From assembly GCF_000613785.1 (NCBI RefSeq), contig NZ_BAJQ01000001.1, positions 116,340-180,339 on the forward strand: a DNA stretch of 64,000 bases. The letters are read 5' to 3'. How positions within the stretch are numbered: the first letter of the stretch is position 1; each line of letters starts with the position of its first letter. The notes beneath the pieces were generated by a model that made no database searches, was not told the origin of the DNA, and saw only the letters and a program-made list of their open reading frames with translations. The stretch is from Segatella oulorum JCM 14966 (GTDB lineage Bacteria; Bacteroidota; Bacteroidia; Bacteroidales; Bacteroidaceae). Positions 1 to 9,287 of the stretch are shown here, one piece after another. Both the position numbers and the translations under genes were made by a program.

Positions 1-51
1 TTCGGTATTAACTATCCAACGATATTGTTTACTGAAAGTTAAATATTTCTG

Positions 52-59
52 CAAAGATA
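52..59 (-). promoter_or_regulatory. Promoter -7 box reading off the left edge
   Basis: On the minus strand this reads TATCTTTG, a match to the Bacteroidota TAnnTTTG box. It points toward position 1, so a gene probably starts just outside the window. No coding sequence is visible between it and the edge. Confidence 0.45.
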
Positions 60-133
60 AGAAAAAGAATGCAATTACAAAGTAGTTTACTTAAAATATT
101 TTGTACATGTTTTTCATTTCAACATTAGCATTA

Positions 134-203
134 GTTCTAAGCTTTTGCATCCGCTTTCCGCTCTTCGGGCAGTCTCATTCCAACCCAAATGGATGCTTAG
201 AAC
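134..203. repeat. Imperfect inverted repeat in the left intergenic region
   Basis: GTTCTAAGC at 134-142 pairs with GCTTAGAAC at 195-203. A second pairing, GCATCC (147-152) with GGATGC (191-196), competes for the same right arm. There is no T-run, so it is not an obvious terminator. Its role is unknown. Confidence 0.4.
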
Positions 204-209
204 CCGTAC

Positions 210-335
210 AGATTTTGTTTGATGACGGGGCAGATGGGCTGCCATATCCCTGGAGAGAGGACTAACAAAGTGCCGACCAGCAAATGAAATCTGTGCAAGA
301 AGCCATGAGGTTTCATCAAATGATTGGAGAAACGG
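210..335. repeat. Intergenic repeat 'head', copy A
   Basis: This segment resembles 12555-12700 (copy B) and more weakly 21610-21650 (copy C). Shared blocks include GGGGCAGAnGGGnTGCC near 225-245, a GAGAGA-rich stretch, and CAGCAAATGAAA near 275. A minus-strand reading gives a short hydrophobic peptide (FHLLVGTLLVL) that resembles FHLLIGVLLVL in copy B. It could be the remnant of a small membrane-protein gene or of a multicopy element. A 22-bp repeat array follows at 449. Confidence 0.5.
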
Positions 336-448
336 TTTAATGAACGATTTGGATTGCTCGCCGACACATGGCTATCAGAAGCACAATCCGCACCGAGTTG
401 CTGCCCAATTTTTCCCTTATAGCCTACCACTCGGACGGTATCATAAAA

Positions 449-558
449 CAACATGATGGAGATTGCCACACAAAATAGCCCAGTTTACCACACAATAGCA
501 TCCATTTTGGGTGCTAATCTGCACGATATTACAAGGCAATAGCTATGCTTTTACTTGC
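449..558. repeat. 22-bp degenerate tandem repeat array 1 (5 units)
   Basis: Five consecutive 22-bp units start at 449, 471, 493, 515 and 537. Each begins YAA and carries a TTR-like end of the dyad at unit positions 15-17, for example CAACATGATGGAGATTG and CAAAATAGCCCAGTTTA, followed by 5 variable bases. Sequence identity between units is low but the phase is exact. The last unit overlaps the 3' end of the DUF4252 gene. Confidence 0.65.
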
Positions 559-1010
559 ATGTTGCGTACATCGTCAACCACGACATGAATGTCTTGTGTA
601 TTAAAATTACCTTTAATTTGCATGAACTTGCAGCCCCGTTTTCCGATCATGAAGGCCGCAATCTCACTGATTTTCTCTGCATCGCCTTCTACAATCATGA
701 GAACATCTTCGTCGGAAGATTTCATTTTTGCAAACACTTGGTAGCCATTTTGCGTGAGTTGTTCCACCTTTTCACGAGACTTTTTGCACTTCCTATTCCG
801 ACAACAATCTAATAACAGGATGCGGAGATCATTGATATTGCGGGCCATCTGAGCTGCTTTCGAAGCTTTCATCTGTGCAATGCCGGCCCATATCAACAGT
901 CGTGGCAAATGAATGTACTCCACCTCTTTGTCCTGAGAATATTGTTCGATGATTTCATCAACATTCTTTTGCGGGAGTGAAGCAAGGGCGATGTCCACAA
1001 AAAGCATCAA
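543..1010 (-). CDS. DUF4252-like protein, 5' end uncertain
   Basis: The protein of about 155 residues resembles the DUF4252 family, small exported Bacteroidota proteins of unknown function; recognition is by overall sequence and not certain. The open frame has only a TTG (1010) and an ATG (1007) as starts. Six codons upstream an ATG at 1028 begins ATG AAA AGA TGA, so an in-frame TGA at codon 4 separates a typical positively charged signal-peptide start from the hydrophobic stretch LMLFVDIALAS. A compensating +1/-1 pair of errors would give a normal MKKMNYLMLF start, so sequence error is likely. It lies 30 bp downstream of the helix-hairpin-helix gene, probably in one transcript. Its last codons overlap a 22-bp repeat unit. 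Confidence 0.6.
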   Translation of the reverse strand: MMLFVDIALASLPQKNVDEIIEQYSQDKEVEYIHLPRLLIWAGIAQMKASKAAQMARNINDLRILLLDCCRNRKCKKSREKVEQLTQNGYQVFAKMKSSDEDVLMIVEGDAEKISEIAAFMIGKRGCKFMQIKGNFNTQDIHVVVDDVRNMQVKA

Positions 1011-1040
1011 GGTAATTCATCTTTTCATGCTTTTTGGGGT

Positions 1041-1934
1041 TTAAAACTCAACGTATGGGCGCAACCGTTCGATGGCTTCCGGGGGGAACGTTTCTAACAA
1101 TCTCAAATCATTTAATTGCTTCAACTTTCCCTTTAAACGCCGATATTCCACGATGTCGCGCGCTTGATAGAAGTTGATGTAGGGGTGACGGCGCAACTGA
1201 TAGAGTGACAATTTGTTTACATTCAGCTTTGATGGCACGACGTTTCCGAGTGAGAAATATTTTAAAGCGCTTTCGGGAAAATCATTGATTTCGGTTAACT
1301 GTTCCACTTTTACATAGCCTCCTAAACGCATGCGGTAGTTAACAATCTGCCGAGCATAGTAGGGACCGATGCCCGGAATGTGCTGAAATTGTGTGGTGTC
1401 GCCCGTGTTTAAATCAATGGTTTGCCCGGGTTTGAGTTTATAGGGATGGGTGGTTACAAGGCTATCGCCATGCGTTTTTGTGCGTATGGCTTCGGCAAGA
1501 TGGGCTGCCGGCTGATAGTCTGCGCCAATTTGTATGTAGGGTTTGAGCGAAAGATATTCTTTTTGGGTGAGTCCATAAAGGCGTGCAAAGTCTGAAGGTG
1601 TGCGATAAATGCCCCCTTTTGCACGGTATTTGTAGATGTTTCTCACCTGCCAGGGTTGCAAACCTAAGCGCAAAAAGGCTGTGGAGTCGGCGGTGTTGGG
1701 GTCGAAAACAAAACGCTCAATACGTCGTTGCGGCACATTGTAATAGGTGGTTTCTTTTGCATGTCGACCTTTATAGCCATAGTTTTGCGACGAAGGGGCA
1801 TAGCTTGCCTCGGTCGTCGTTTGTTCGGTGTCGAGCAGGAAGACGGCGACAAGCGCCACAACGGCGATGAATAGCAAGGCAAAGATGGCGCGCCTATCGG
1901 CCTTGTTGTAGTAGAAAAAGTCTTTTATAGGCAT
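1041..1934 (-). CDS. Membrane-anchored helix-hairpin-helix (ComEA-like) protein
   Basis: The 297-residue protein has an N-terminal membrane anchor (FALLFIAVVALVAVFLLD, about residues 15-35) followed by three helix-hairpin-helix segments. The clearest has IPGIGPYYARQIVNYR near residue 180; the others begin around FDPNTADSTAFLRLG and LNVNKLSLYQLRR. HhH modules bind DNA non-specifically, and ComEA-type proteins hold incoming DNA in the envelope during uptake. A role in DNA uptake here is inference. The start at 1934 (MPIKDFFYYNK) is chosen because the 44 residues upstream are low-complexity and overlap the symporter gene region. DUF4252 follows. Confidence 0.75.
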   Translation of the reverse strand: MPIKDFFYYNKADRRAIFALLFIAVVALVAVFLLDTEQTTTEASYAPSSQNYGYKGRHAKETTYYNVPQRRIERFVFDPNTADSTAFLRLGLQPWQVRNIYKYRAKGGIYRTPSDFARLYGLTQKEYLSLKPYIQIGADYQPAAHLAEAIRTKTHGDSLVTTHPYKLKPGQTIDLNTGDTTQFQHIPGIGPYYARQIVNYRMRLGGYVKVEQLTEINDFPESALKYFSLGNVVPSKLNVNKLSLYQLRRHPYINFYQARDIVEYRRLKGKLKQLNDLRLLETFPPEAIERLRPYVEF

Positions 1935-2010
1935 AAGGGTGGGTGTGGAATGTGGGGTTCTGCTTGCTGTTCTATGGTGGAAAACCTTGAAAAAGGAGGG
2001 ATAGGGTTGT

Positions 2011-3369
2011 TTAAATGAGGTTGAATTGGTGGAGCATGATGGCGAGTATGCCCAGCGGACAGACATAGCGCATGGAGAAAACGAAGGCTGAATAGCAATG
2101 ATAGCGCAGGGTTCCCCAGTTGGTTAGCTCGTCTTTCACAATCTGTTGGGGCACCACCCAGCCCACAAACACGCACATTAGCATGCCGCCTATGGGCAGC
2201 ATCAGCTGCCCGGTGACGAAATCGAATAAATCAAAAAGGTCTTTTCCAAACAAGGAAAGGGTGTCTTTTTGACCGATGGAAAGCGAACAAACAGCACCAA
2301 TAACGGCACAAGAGAGGGTGACAATCCATGCTCCTGCTTTGCGCGAGATGTGCAACTCCTCATAAAAGAAGGCGGTGTTGACCTCGTGAAGCGATATTAA
2401 TGATGTTAAAGCCGCTAATGAAAGTAGCGCATAGAACAGCAGAGCGATGATCCAACCCAACACAGGTGCTCCCGAAAAAGCTTGATTAAACACGTTGGGG
2501 AGCGTGATAAAAATGAGCGATGGACCGCTATCAGGGCTTATTCCGACAGAAAAAGCGGCTGGAAAAATCATCAATCCCGCCAGAATAGCTACGAAAAGGT
2601 CGATGAAACCAATCTGTATGGCCGAGGTGGTGAGGTTGGTTTTGCGGTTGAAATAGCTGGCATAGGTGCACAAACAGCCCATGGCAATGCTCATAGAATA
2701 GAAACATTGCCCCAAAGCATTGAGGAAAACGTCGCCCGTTACCTTTGAAAAGTCGGGCTTTAACAAGAACGTTATGCCTGCAGAAGCGCCTGGAAGCAAG
2801 CACGCTGCAACAACAATGATGAGCAAAAGGATGAAAAGGGTGGGCATCATGAGTTTGGAAGCTTTCTCGATTCCGTTGCGCACGCCATGCACAATGATAT
2901 AATGTGTGATGAGAAAGATGACCACTGTCCAAAATATAGGGCGTATAGGGTCAGTGGAAAAAGCAACGAAATAGTCTTTAACGTAGTTGGGATCGCCCTT
3001 TAGTTCGCCCATGATGGACGCATAAACATAGTTCAAACACCATCCCGAAACCACGGCATAATAGCCCGTAATGAGGAAACCTGTGAGCACTTCTAAGTAG
3101 CCAATCCACTTCCATTTGCTGCCGTTTGCCAAACGTGTGTAGGCTCTTGCGGTGTTGGAAGCGCCGTGACGGCCAATTAAGAACTCGGCAATCATGCAGG
3201 GAATTCCTAACACAATGACACACGCTATATAGATAAAAATGTAAGCAGCGCCACCATTTTCGCCGGTCATATAGGGGAAACGCCAAACGTTTCCAAGCCC
3301 GACGGCTGACCCGGCGGTAGCTAAAATAACACCTATTTTGCTTCCAAACTTTGCTCTTTCTTCTGCCAT
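2011..3369 (-). CDS. Sodium-dependent transporter, NSS (neurotransmitter:sodium symporter) family
   Basis: The 452-residue polytopic inner-membrane protein opens with the family signature GLGNVWRFPYMTGENGGAA (about residues 22-40), which forms the unwound helix 1 that binds Na+ and substrate in LeuT-type transporters. About eleven hydrophobic helices can be counted. NSS members in bacteria import amino acids with sodium; the substrate cannot be told from sequence. A TAACTTTG box at 3398-3405 provides a promoter, so it is probably the first gene of this leftward unit. Confidence 0.85.
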   Translation of the reverse strand: MAEERAKFGSKIGVILATAGSAVGLGNVWRFPYMTGENGGAAYIFIYIACVIVLGIPCMIAEFLIGRHGASNTARAYTRLANGSKWKWIGYLEVLTGFLITGYYAVVSGWCLNYVYASIMGELKGDPNYVKDYFVAFSTDPIRPIFWTVVIFLITHYIIVHGVRNGIEKASKLMMPTLFILLLIIVVAACLLPGASAGITFLLKPDFSKVTGDVFLNALGQCFYSMSIAMGCLCTYASYFNRKTNLTTSAIQIGFIDLFVAILAGLMIFPAAFSVGISPDSGPSLIFITLPNVFNQAFSGAPVLGWIIALLFYALLSLAALTSLISLHEVNTAFFYEELHISRKAGAWIVTLSCAVIGAVCSLSIGQKDTLSLFGKDLFDLFDFVTGQLMLPIGGMLMCVFVGWVVPQQIVKDELTNWGTLRYHCYSAFVFSMRYVCPLGILAIMLHQFNLI

Positions 3370-3397
3370 TTTATTACAATTTACACTAATTGAATTG

Positions 3398-3405
3398 CAA
3401 AGTTA
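3398..3405 (-). promoter_or_regulatory. Promoter -7 box for the NSS symporter
   Basis: Minus-strand TAACTTTG, 28 bp before the ATG at 3369. It matches the Bacteroidota TAnnTTTG motif. Confidence 0.6.
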
Positions 3406-3585
3406 TAGAAAATAATCCATATTTTCTATTAAAATAAAAGTTTTTAGTGCAATTAGGTTTGATTCAATAAATAACGAATAGCATTTCCTTTCATGATGAT
3501 ATTTATCTATTTCTGCCATGAAAAGTATTGTAAATGATGCTAACTGCGCCTTTTTCTACCGTATGGTTATGGCGCTTAAACAAAA

Positions 3586-3623
3586 GATGCTTTGCATAAG
3601 TCGGGTGACTTACGCAAAGCATC
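3586..3623 (-). terminator. Terminator of the SusC/SusD unit
   Basis: A 17-bp stem with one mismatch (3586-3602 with 3607-3623) and a 4-base loop lies 17 bp after the SusD stop. On the minus strand it is followed by TTTTG. It is a good intrinsic terminator. Confidence 0.75.
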
Positions 3624-3639
3624 GAAGATAAATAGGGGA

Positions 3640-5265
3640 TTAATGGCTGTTGGTATCCCACCAAACGCGCACGTTCATGCCATCTCCTTTGCCACCATTG
3701 AGGGTGCTTGCTGTGGCATGTGGGTTGTCACGTCGTTCTGCATCGGGATAGCGGAGCTTCTTAACAAACTCACCATTGGCAGGATTAATGTCGGGATTAT
3801 CGCTCTTATGAACAGGCATTAAGTTGGGATAGCCCGTTCTACGGAACTCAGCCCAGGCCTCAATACCATCGGGATAGAGCGCAATCCATTTCTGAGTGAT
3901 GATTTGTTTGAGCTTGGTTGCAGTCGGAGCAGCGTTGTTCCATGCTACATTGCCTGTGGTAATATAGGTGTTGTCATTGGCTGTTGAGTATAAAGCATCA
4001 TCAACACCTGCACGTGACTCTGCAAACGATGCACGAATTCCTTTTTCATAATTGGTTTGTGCATTACCGGCTCCAGCCCAACCACGCACGGCTGCTTCGG
4101 CTTTTAAGAAGCAAACTTCAGAATAGCCCATGATTTTGAGGGGTAAAGTGAGGACGGTATTGTCGATATCTTTGCCTGAAGTGTTCCACTGTGGAAAGGC
4201 TTGAAGTCCCCAAGGAAAGGAGTTATTCTCGAAACCATATTGCGCATAGCCCGACGCATCCTTAGCCAACAACATTTGATCGGTAACACCATTGGGCACA
4301 CCTTGGAACTGTTCGCCGGGGAATGTAGCCAACGTTCCGGCCTTTGCAGCGTTGAGATAGCCTTGCGTTTGGCCAAACCACATCGGCATACGAGGGTCAA
4401 CAACGGTGCTTTCATGCTTGAAAATATTCTCCATTGTCTTGCTCATTACGAAACCATTCCACGCGCAAATCATGTACAAAGGATGGCCCCATCCGGCCGT
4501 AGCAAAGATTTTTTCCATGGCACTTTCGTCTTCATCGCTCATCACACCGGCTGCAAGTGCGGCTTCACCTTCGGCTTTTGCTTTCGCAGGATCGATGTTT
4601 GTAAGACGCAGTGCATAGCGTAATCGTAGCGAGTTTGCAAACTTTCTCCACTTTTGTATGTTGCCTGCATAGATTAAATCTTGCTGATCGGTGCAGGTTT
4701 CTTGCCCGGTAAGGTTCTGATTGAGCGCATCACTGGCCTCGGTAAGCTCTTTAAAAATGTCATAATAGATATCTTTCTGTGCATCGTAAGCAGGGCCATC
4801 ATTACCTAATGCAGCTGCAGAATAGGGAATATCACCATAGATGTCGGTCATGGCTGCTGTGCGTTCGGCCACGATGATGCGCATCATTTGGTAGATATTG
4901 CTATAAGATGGGTGGGTAGCTACTTCGTTCTTGAGCATCTTTAGATGCTTAAGTGCCGTGAAATAAGGGTTCCAAAATCCAGCCATTGCCCACCCATCAT
5001 TGTAGCCATAGCGGTCTGAATTCCAACCATTCTGCGTGTTTGTGAAATACTGTGCATAGAACTGTGTATATAGATTCTCACCAACCTGATAGGCAAAACA
5101 ATCGACATTCGTAGCCCATTCAATGACCGAAGGCAGCGTATAAGCCGGACTAACATCCAAAGCTGCTGCGGGATTGGTGTTCATACTGTCAAAGCTATCT
5201 GTGCAAGCTGTCATCAATGGAATGGCAAGTGCACAATAACCGATAAATTTATTGAACTGTTTCAT
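3640..5265 (-). CDS. SusD/RagB-family nutrient-binding outer-membrane lipoprotein
   Basis: The 541-residue protein has a lipoprotein signal peptide ending PLMTAC, with Cys21 as the lipidated residue. The body matches SusD-like surface lipoproteins of the SusD-like_2 type (for example the KIMGYSEVCFLKAEAAVRG repeat helix near the middle and QKWIALYPDGIEAWAEFRR near residue 470). SusD proteins sit on the cell surface as a lid on the SusC channel and capture ligand. No glycoside hydrolase, protease or regulator flanks the pair, so the ligand (glycan, peptide or other) is unknown. It lies 15 bp after susC and is co-transcribed. Confidence 0.9.
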   Translation of the reverse strand: MKQFNKFIGYCALAIPLMTACTDSFDSMNTNPAAALDVSPAYTLPSVIEWATNVDCFAYQVGENLYTQFYAQYFTNTQNGWNSDRYGYNDGWAMAGFWNPYFTALKHLKMLKNEVATHPSYSNIYQMMRIIVAERTAAMTDIYGDIPYSAAALGNDGPAYDAQKDIYYDIFKELTEASDALNQNLTGQETCTDQQDLIYAGNIQKWRKFANSLRLRYALRLTNIDPAKAKAEGEAALAAGVMSDEDESAMEKIFATAGWGHPLYMICAWNGFVMSKTMENIFKHESTVVDPRMPMWFGQTQGYLNAAKAGTLATFPGEQFQGVPNGVTDQMLLAKDASGYAQYGFENNSFPWGLQAFPQWNTSGKDIDNTVLTLPLKIMGYSEVCFLKAEAAVRGWAGAGNAQTNYEKGIRASFAESRAGVDDALYSTANDNTYITTGNVAWNNAAPTATKLKQIITQKWIALYPDGIEAWAEFRRTGYPNLMPVHKSDNPDINPANGEFVKKLRYPDAERRDNPHATASTLNGGKGDGMNVRVWWDTNSH

Positions 5266-5280
5266 AGTCGTCTTGTAGTT

Positions 5281-8200
5281 TTAAAATTTGACATTAAGTG
5301 AGAAACCGATGGCCCGTGTAGGTGGAAGTGAAGCATATTCAAAGGCTTGTGCGTAGTCTTCTCGTGAGAAAGACGACTCTGCACTGACGGGAGCTTTCTT
5401 ATAGAAGTAGAAGAGATTACGGGCTACAAGTGAAAGCTTTACAGCCTTTAATGGTGTTTGTGAGAGCCATTTCTTAGGCAAAGTCCAACCGAGTGCCAAC
5501 TCACCCATCTTGATATATGTACGCTTATACATAAATTCTTCTGCTACTGCAGATGAGCCACCAATAGAGTTATAGAAAGCTTCTGCTTTAACACTGGTTG
5601 TATTCTTTTGGCCAGTACTCTCGACAATACCATCGAAAACCATTCCATCACGACCACTAAGGCTACGTTTTGAGTTTCCTGCAGTCGTAGCATAAGCATC
5701 GGTCATGGAGATAAAGTCACCACCATAGAGCACATCTACTAAGGCTGTGAGCGAGAAATCGCGCCAAGTTACGGTGTTACCAATAGAGCCTGTCCACTTA
5801 GGCATCATGTTACCAATGACCTTATCGGTCTCTTTTAATGGTAAACCATCCGTTCCTACGAGTACATTACCATTGGCATCGCGCTTATAAGCATTAGCAG
5901 CTACGATGTCACCAAATTGACTTCCTTCATTCACAACTACTGAAGCGACGCGCGTTGAACCGAGTGTATAGCGCTTGATTTGCTTGGTAAGCGCGTTACA
6001 TTTTGTACGGTTCATGCCCCAGTTGAGATTGATATCCCAGCGCAAGTCTTTGGTTTGCACGGGCGTTCCATTTAACATCAGCTCCACACCATGGCTCGTA
6101 ATCTCACCGGCATTAAACATTCTTGCCTCATAACCGGATGAAGAAGCGGTGCCAATAGAAAGTATTTGGTTGCGCGTTATCGTATTATAATAGGTGAAAT
6201 CAAGCCCCAAACGATTCTTAAACATACGGTATTCCAAACCGATTTCCCAAGAATTGGTCTTCTCAGGCTTAAGATCTAACAACGGATAGGTAGTGGGAAG
6301 TTGCATTTCGAGCAATGAATTGACGTTGCTGGAGCGCGTTGCGTAGGTATAAGCAATCTGATATGGGTTTGTATCATTGCCCACTTGCGCCCATGATCCG
6401 CGTACTTTCAAGTAATCAATCGCTTCCGGAAGTTTCACCATTTGAGAGATAATGCCCGAGAGACTGACTGAAGGATAAAAGTAGGAACGATTGCTTTTTG
6501 GCAAAGTTGACGACCAATCGTTGCGCCCTGTGACATCAAGATAGAGCATACTCTTATAACCAAGGCTTCCACTGAAGAAGACACTCTGAATCTCTTTCTT
6601 AGAATAATATTCAGAAGCCTCGCGCTTTGTGCCGTTACCCATGTAGATAAAAAGCGGTATTTGGAATAAGCCTGCGTTGCCAGACAACGTCTCATGAGTG
6701 ATATTATAAACGGAAGTACCTAAGTTTACATTGACATCAAAGAGGCCAAACCCTTTATTAAATGCCAAGATGAGGTCTGAATTGAATTCCTTAGTGCTCG
6801 TACGACTATGCGTATATTGCGTAGCATCGTTCGAACCATCACCCAAATACTTCGTATAATTCCGATATTTGTCATTGTACATATCGATACTTGTGCGACC
6901 GGTGAGCTTAAGATAATTGGTGAAAGTAATGGTAGCGCTCACTTGTCCCATGAGCCTGTCGCGTACATTTTCATTGCCGTTATCAGGCATTATCAAGCCA
7001 TAAGGGTTCGTATTCGAATTGGAAGGCCCCGTCCAATTGATGGTATGCCTATTCCGAATGAAATCATTTGCCAAATCTTGCAGACGAATACTCCGCGGCA
7101 TTTGGACAAAACGTTGCATAATTCCGTATTCACCCATACCCGGTGCATTGCGTGTTACCTCGTGCATATAGGTACCTTTAACCCCAAGGCTAATCCAATC
7201 GTTATTGAGTTCGGTATTCACACCATAGTATTGACGATTGAGTTTATGATTAGGGGTTATGCCATTGTTACGCGAATCTGTGAAAGAGAAACGTGTACGC
7301 ACATTTTTACTACCCGAAGAAGCAACGATAGAGTTGTTCATTTGGCTTCCGGTATTATAAAACTCTTTGAGGAAATCCTTTTGGGGAAGCATTGGATAAG
7401 AGCGATTCTCAGTGTCATAACCATAAATATTGCGCCAACTCTTTATGGTTTGTCCCTCCATCTTCGGTCCCCAACTGCCTGAAGCTCCCGAGTTAAACTT
7501 ACCATCTGACCCTTGACCATACACATCTTGGTACTTATAGGGGCTGTAGATATTGGTAAATTCCACATTACCGTTGTATTCAAAGGTTAGAGGTTGCCCA
7601 TAAGCACCGCTCTTAGTCGTGATGACAATAGCACCATTCTGCGCCCGACTACCATAGAGTGCGGCTGCATTAGCGCCTTTTAGCACGGAAATCGTTGCAA
7701 TATCCTCTGGGTTAATCTGCGAAGCCGACCCATAACTATCAGTTCCTCCCCATTGACTAGCGGTCTGAGCGGATTCATCATTGATGGGAATTCCATCGAC
7801 AACCCAAAGCGGTTGGTTGTTACCTCCAAGTGAATTAAGTCCGCGCATCACGATACGTGTCGAGCCACCTAAGCCAGTTCCTGATTGAGTAATCTGCACA
7901 CCGGCCACCTTTCCTTGCAGCATGTTGGCTACAGAGGTTGATTTATTTTCGGTCAACCCTGCTGTATTTACTTCTTGCAGCGCATAACCGAGGGCTTTTT
8001 TCTCACGTTTAATCCCCAGTGCAGTAACCACAACTTCATTGAGTTCGGTGTCTTCTGCGCTCATAGAAATCTTTAAATGGGTCTTACCTTCTACGGCGAT
8101 CATCTTATCTCCATAGCCGATGTAGCTTACAGTGAGCGTAGCATTAGGTTTCACACGCAGTGAAAAATTACCGTCTGCATCGGTAATTGTTCCATTTCGT

Positions 8201-8403
8201 GTACCTTCTTCAAAGACACTGGCGCCCACAATGGGTTCGCCTTTTTCATCAACAATAGTACCAGTAATGGTCTTTTGTTGTTGCACAACTGCCGACGGAG
8301 CCGGCATTCTCCCTGCCGCAAAGCCTGTTTGCGGCACTGATAGCATCATAACACTAATGAGTAGTGTCGACGCTGTACCAATTTTTTTACCTTGACTTGT
8401 CAT
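5281..8403 (-). CDS. SusC/RagA-family TonB-dependent outer-membrane transporter
   Basis: The 1040-residue protein has a signal peptide, a carboxypeptidase-regulatory-like domain (about residues 45-120, starting ITGTIVDEKGEPIVGASV), a TonB plug (LQGKVAGVQITQSG, LWVVDGIPIND, ISVLKGANAAALYGSRA) and a long beta-barrel that ends in Phe (RAIGFSLNVKF), as outer-membrane proteins do. It imports the ligand captured by the downstream SusD partner, powered by TonB. The length is typical for the family and the frame is intact. Transcription starts from the promoter at 8454-8485. No extracytoplasmic sigma/anti-sigma pair or hybrid two-component gene is adjacent. Confidence 0.95.
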   Translation of the reverse strand: MTSQGKKIGTASTLLISVMMLSVPQTGFAAGRMPAPSAVVQQQKTITGTIVDEKGEPIVGASVFEEGTRNGTITDADGNFSLRVKPNATLTVSYIGYGDKMIAVEGKTHLKISMSAEDTELNEVVVTALGIKREKKALGYALQEVNTAGLTENKSTSVANMLQGKVAGVQITQSGTGLGGSTRIVMRGLNSLGGNNQPLWVVDGIPINDESAQTASQWGGTDSYGSASQINPEDIATISVLKGANAAALYGSRAQNGAIVITTKSGAYGQPLTFEYNGNVEFTNIYSPYKYQDVYGQGSDGKFNSGASGSWGPKMEGQTIKSWRNIYGYDTENRSYPMLPQKDFLKEFYNTGSQMNNSIVASSGSKNVRTRFSFTDSRNNGITPNHKLNRQYYGVNTELNNDWISLGVKGTYMHEVTRNAPGMGEYGIMQRFVQMPRSIRLQDLANDFIRNRHTINWTGPSNSNTNPYGLIMPDNGNENVRDRLMGQVSATITFTNYLKLTGRTSIDMYNDKYRNYTKYLGDGSNDATQYTHSRTSTKEFNSDLILAFNKGFGLFDVNVNLGTSVYNITHETLSGNAGLFQIPLFIYMGNGTKREASEYYSKKEIQSVFFSGSLGYKSMLYLDVTGRNDWSSTLPKSNRSYFYPSVSLSGIISQMVKLPEAIDYLKVRGSWAQVGNDTNPYQIAYTYATRSSNVNSLLEMQLPTTYPLLDLKPEKTNSWEIGLEYRMFKNRLGLDFTYYNTITRNQILSIGTASSSGYEARMFNAGEITSHGVELMLNGTPVQTKDLRWDINLNWGMNRTKCNALTKQIKRYTLGSTRVASVVVNEGSQFGDIVAANAYKRDANGNVLVGTDGLPLKETDKVIGNMMPKWTGSIGNTVTWRDFSLTALVDVLYGGDFISMTDAYATTAGNSKRSLSGRDGMVFDGIVESTGQKNTTSVKAEAFYNSIGGSSAVAEEFMYKRTYIKMGELALGWTLPKKWLSQTPLKAVKLSLVARNLFYFYKKAPVSAESSFSREDYAQAFEYASLPPTRAIGFSLNVKF

Positions 8404-8453
8404 AGTTAAAGGTCTTAGTTTAATAATACTTATTTTTTTTAGCTATATGTTTG

Positions 8454-8485
8454 CAAATATAAGCGGATTTCTTCTTACTGCCAAA
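8454..8485 (-). promoter_or_regulatory. Complete promoter for susC/susD
   Basis: Minus-strand TTTG at 8482-8485, a 20-bp spacer, then TATATTTG at 8454-8461. Both elements and the spacing match the Bacteroidota housekeeping promoter. The remaining interval to 8786 shows no gene or clear structure. Confidence 0.7.
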
Positions 8486-8786
8486 TAATTTAAAAAGAAA
8501 TATGAATAAATTGAAATAAAAAAATAAATTTAATTATATTCCAATAGTAAGAATAGGTCAAGAGACAGCCTTTTAGCTTGTTTTTGAGATGAATTTCTTA
8601 GCCTTTAAAAATAAATTGCAATGTGAGATTCCGGTAATTTGAGCCAAAGGCACAAGCATCATTTGCCACAATGCGGAAAGATGGCCCCCGCTTTCGCACA
8701 TCAATCCTCGGTAATGTTATGATAAAAGCTTCGCACAAACAAGGCGCATGCCCTCAATATACCTTCGCTCATAATCTTTATCCCCT

Positions 8787-9287
8787 CTAAAGATAGCCCT
8801 CAGGCAATGTGTCTCGCCACTGTTTAAAGGGATAATGCAGCAGCGATGAGTTATAAAAGCGGTGGTCACCCGTGACTTCTTTGCCGATAAATTCAGGTTT
8901 CATAAAAGCTTCATCTTTCTGCGAAAGCTCTACCTCTGCCATCACAAGTCCTTCGTTTTCTCCTAAGAACTCATCCACTTCAAAGGTATATTTGCCGCTC
9001 TTTACCAAATAACGCCACTTGTCTATGCAACCACCTTTACATAATTTCATCAAGTTGTTTGCCTCATCTAAGGTAATTTCTTTTTCGAATTCGTAGCGCG
9101 AAAGCCCCCCATCCGTTGAGCGAGATTTTATGGTTAAGTAGGCCTTTTCATCGCGGATGCGCACCCGAACAGTAGCCCCTTCAGCAGGGATATAGCCCTG
9201 TTGAATGTGGCTTTTGGCATAGGAGGCGTTGCGATAGGCGCCTCCTTTCTTCACCAAGAATTTGCGTTCGATTTCTAATCCGCTCAT
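8787..9287 (-). CDS. CYTH-domain protein (triphosphate tunnel metalloenzyme family)
   Basis: The 166-residue protein begins MSGLEIERKFLVKK, which contains the ExExK motif that defines CYTH proteins. Further charged strands follow (VRVRIRDEKAYLTIKSR, YEFEKEI, EVDEFLGENEGLVMAEVEL). These enzymes bind triphosphates in a beta-barrel tunnel with Mg2+; bacterial members act on inorganic triphosphate, nucleotides or thiamine triphosphate, and the substrate here cannot be assigned. The start at 9287 is fixed by the ExExK motif and by an ATGA overlap with the small membrane-protein gene upstream, which implies coupled translation. Confidence 0.85.
   Translation of the reverse strand: MSGLEIERKFLVKKGGAYRNASYAKSHIQQGYIPAEGATVRVRIRDEKAYLTIKSRSTDGGLSRYEFEKEITLDEANNLMKLCKGGCIDKWRYLVKSGKYTFEVDEFLGENEGLVMAEVELSQKDEAFMKPEFIGKEVTGDHRFYNSSLLHYPFKQWRDTLPEGYL

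Noticed and set aside
197..469. A real 90-residue gene near the left edge
   Set aside because: Composition is unlike the neighbouring genes, there is no promoter, and only the repeated 'head' part resembles another copy; a remnant is more likely.
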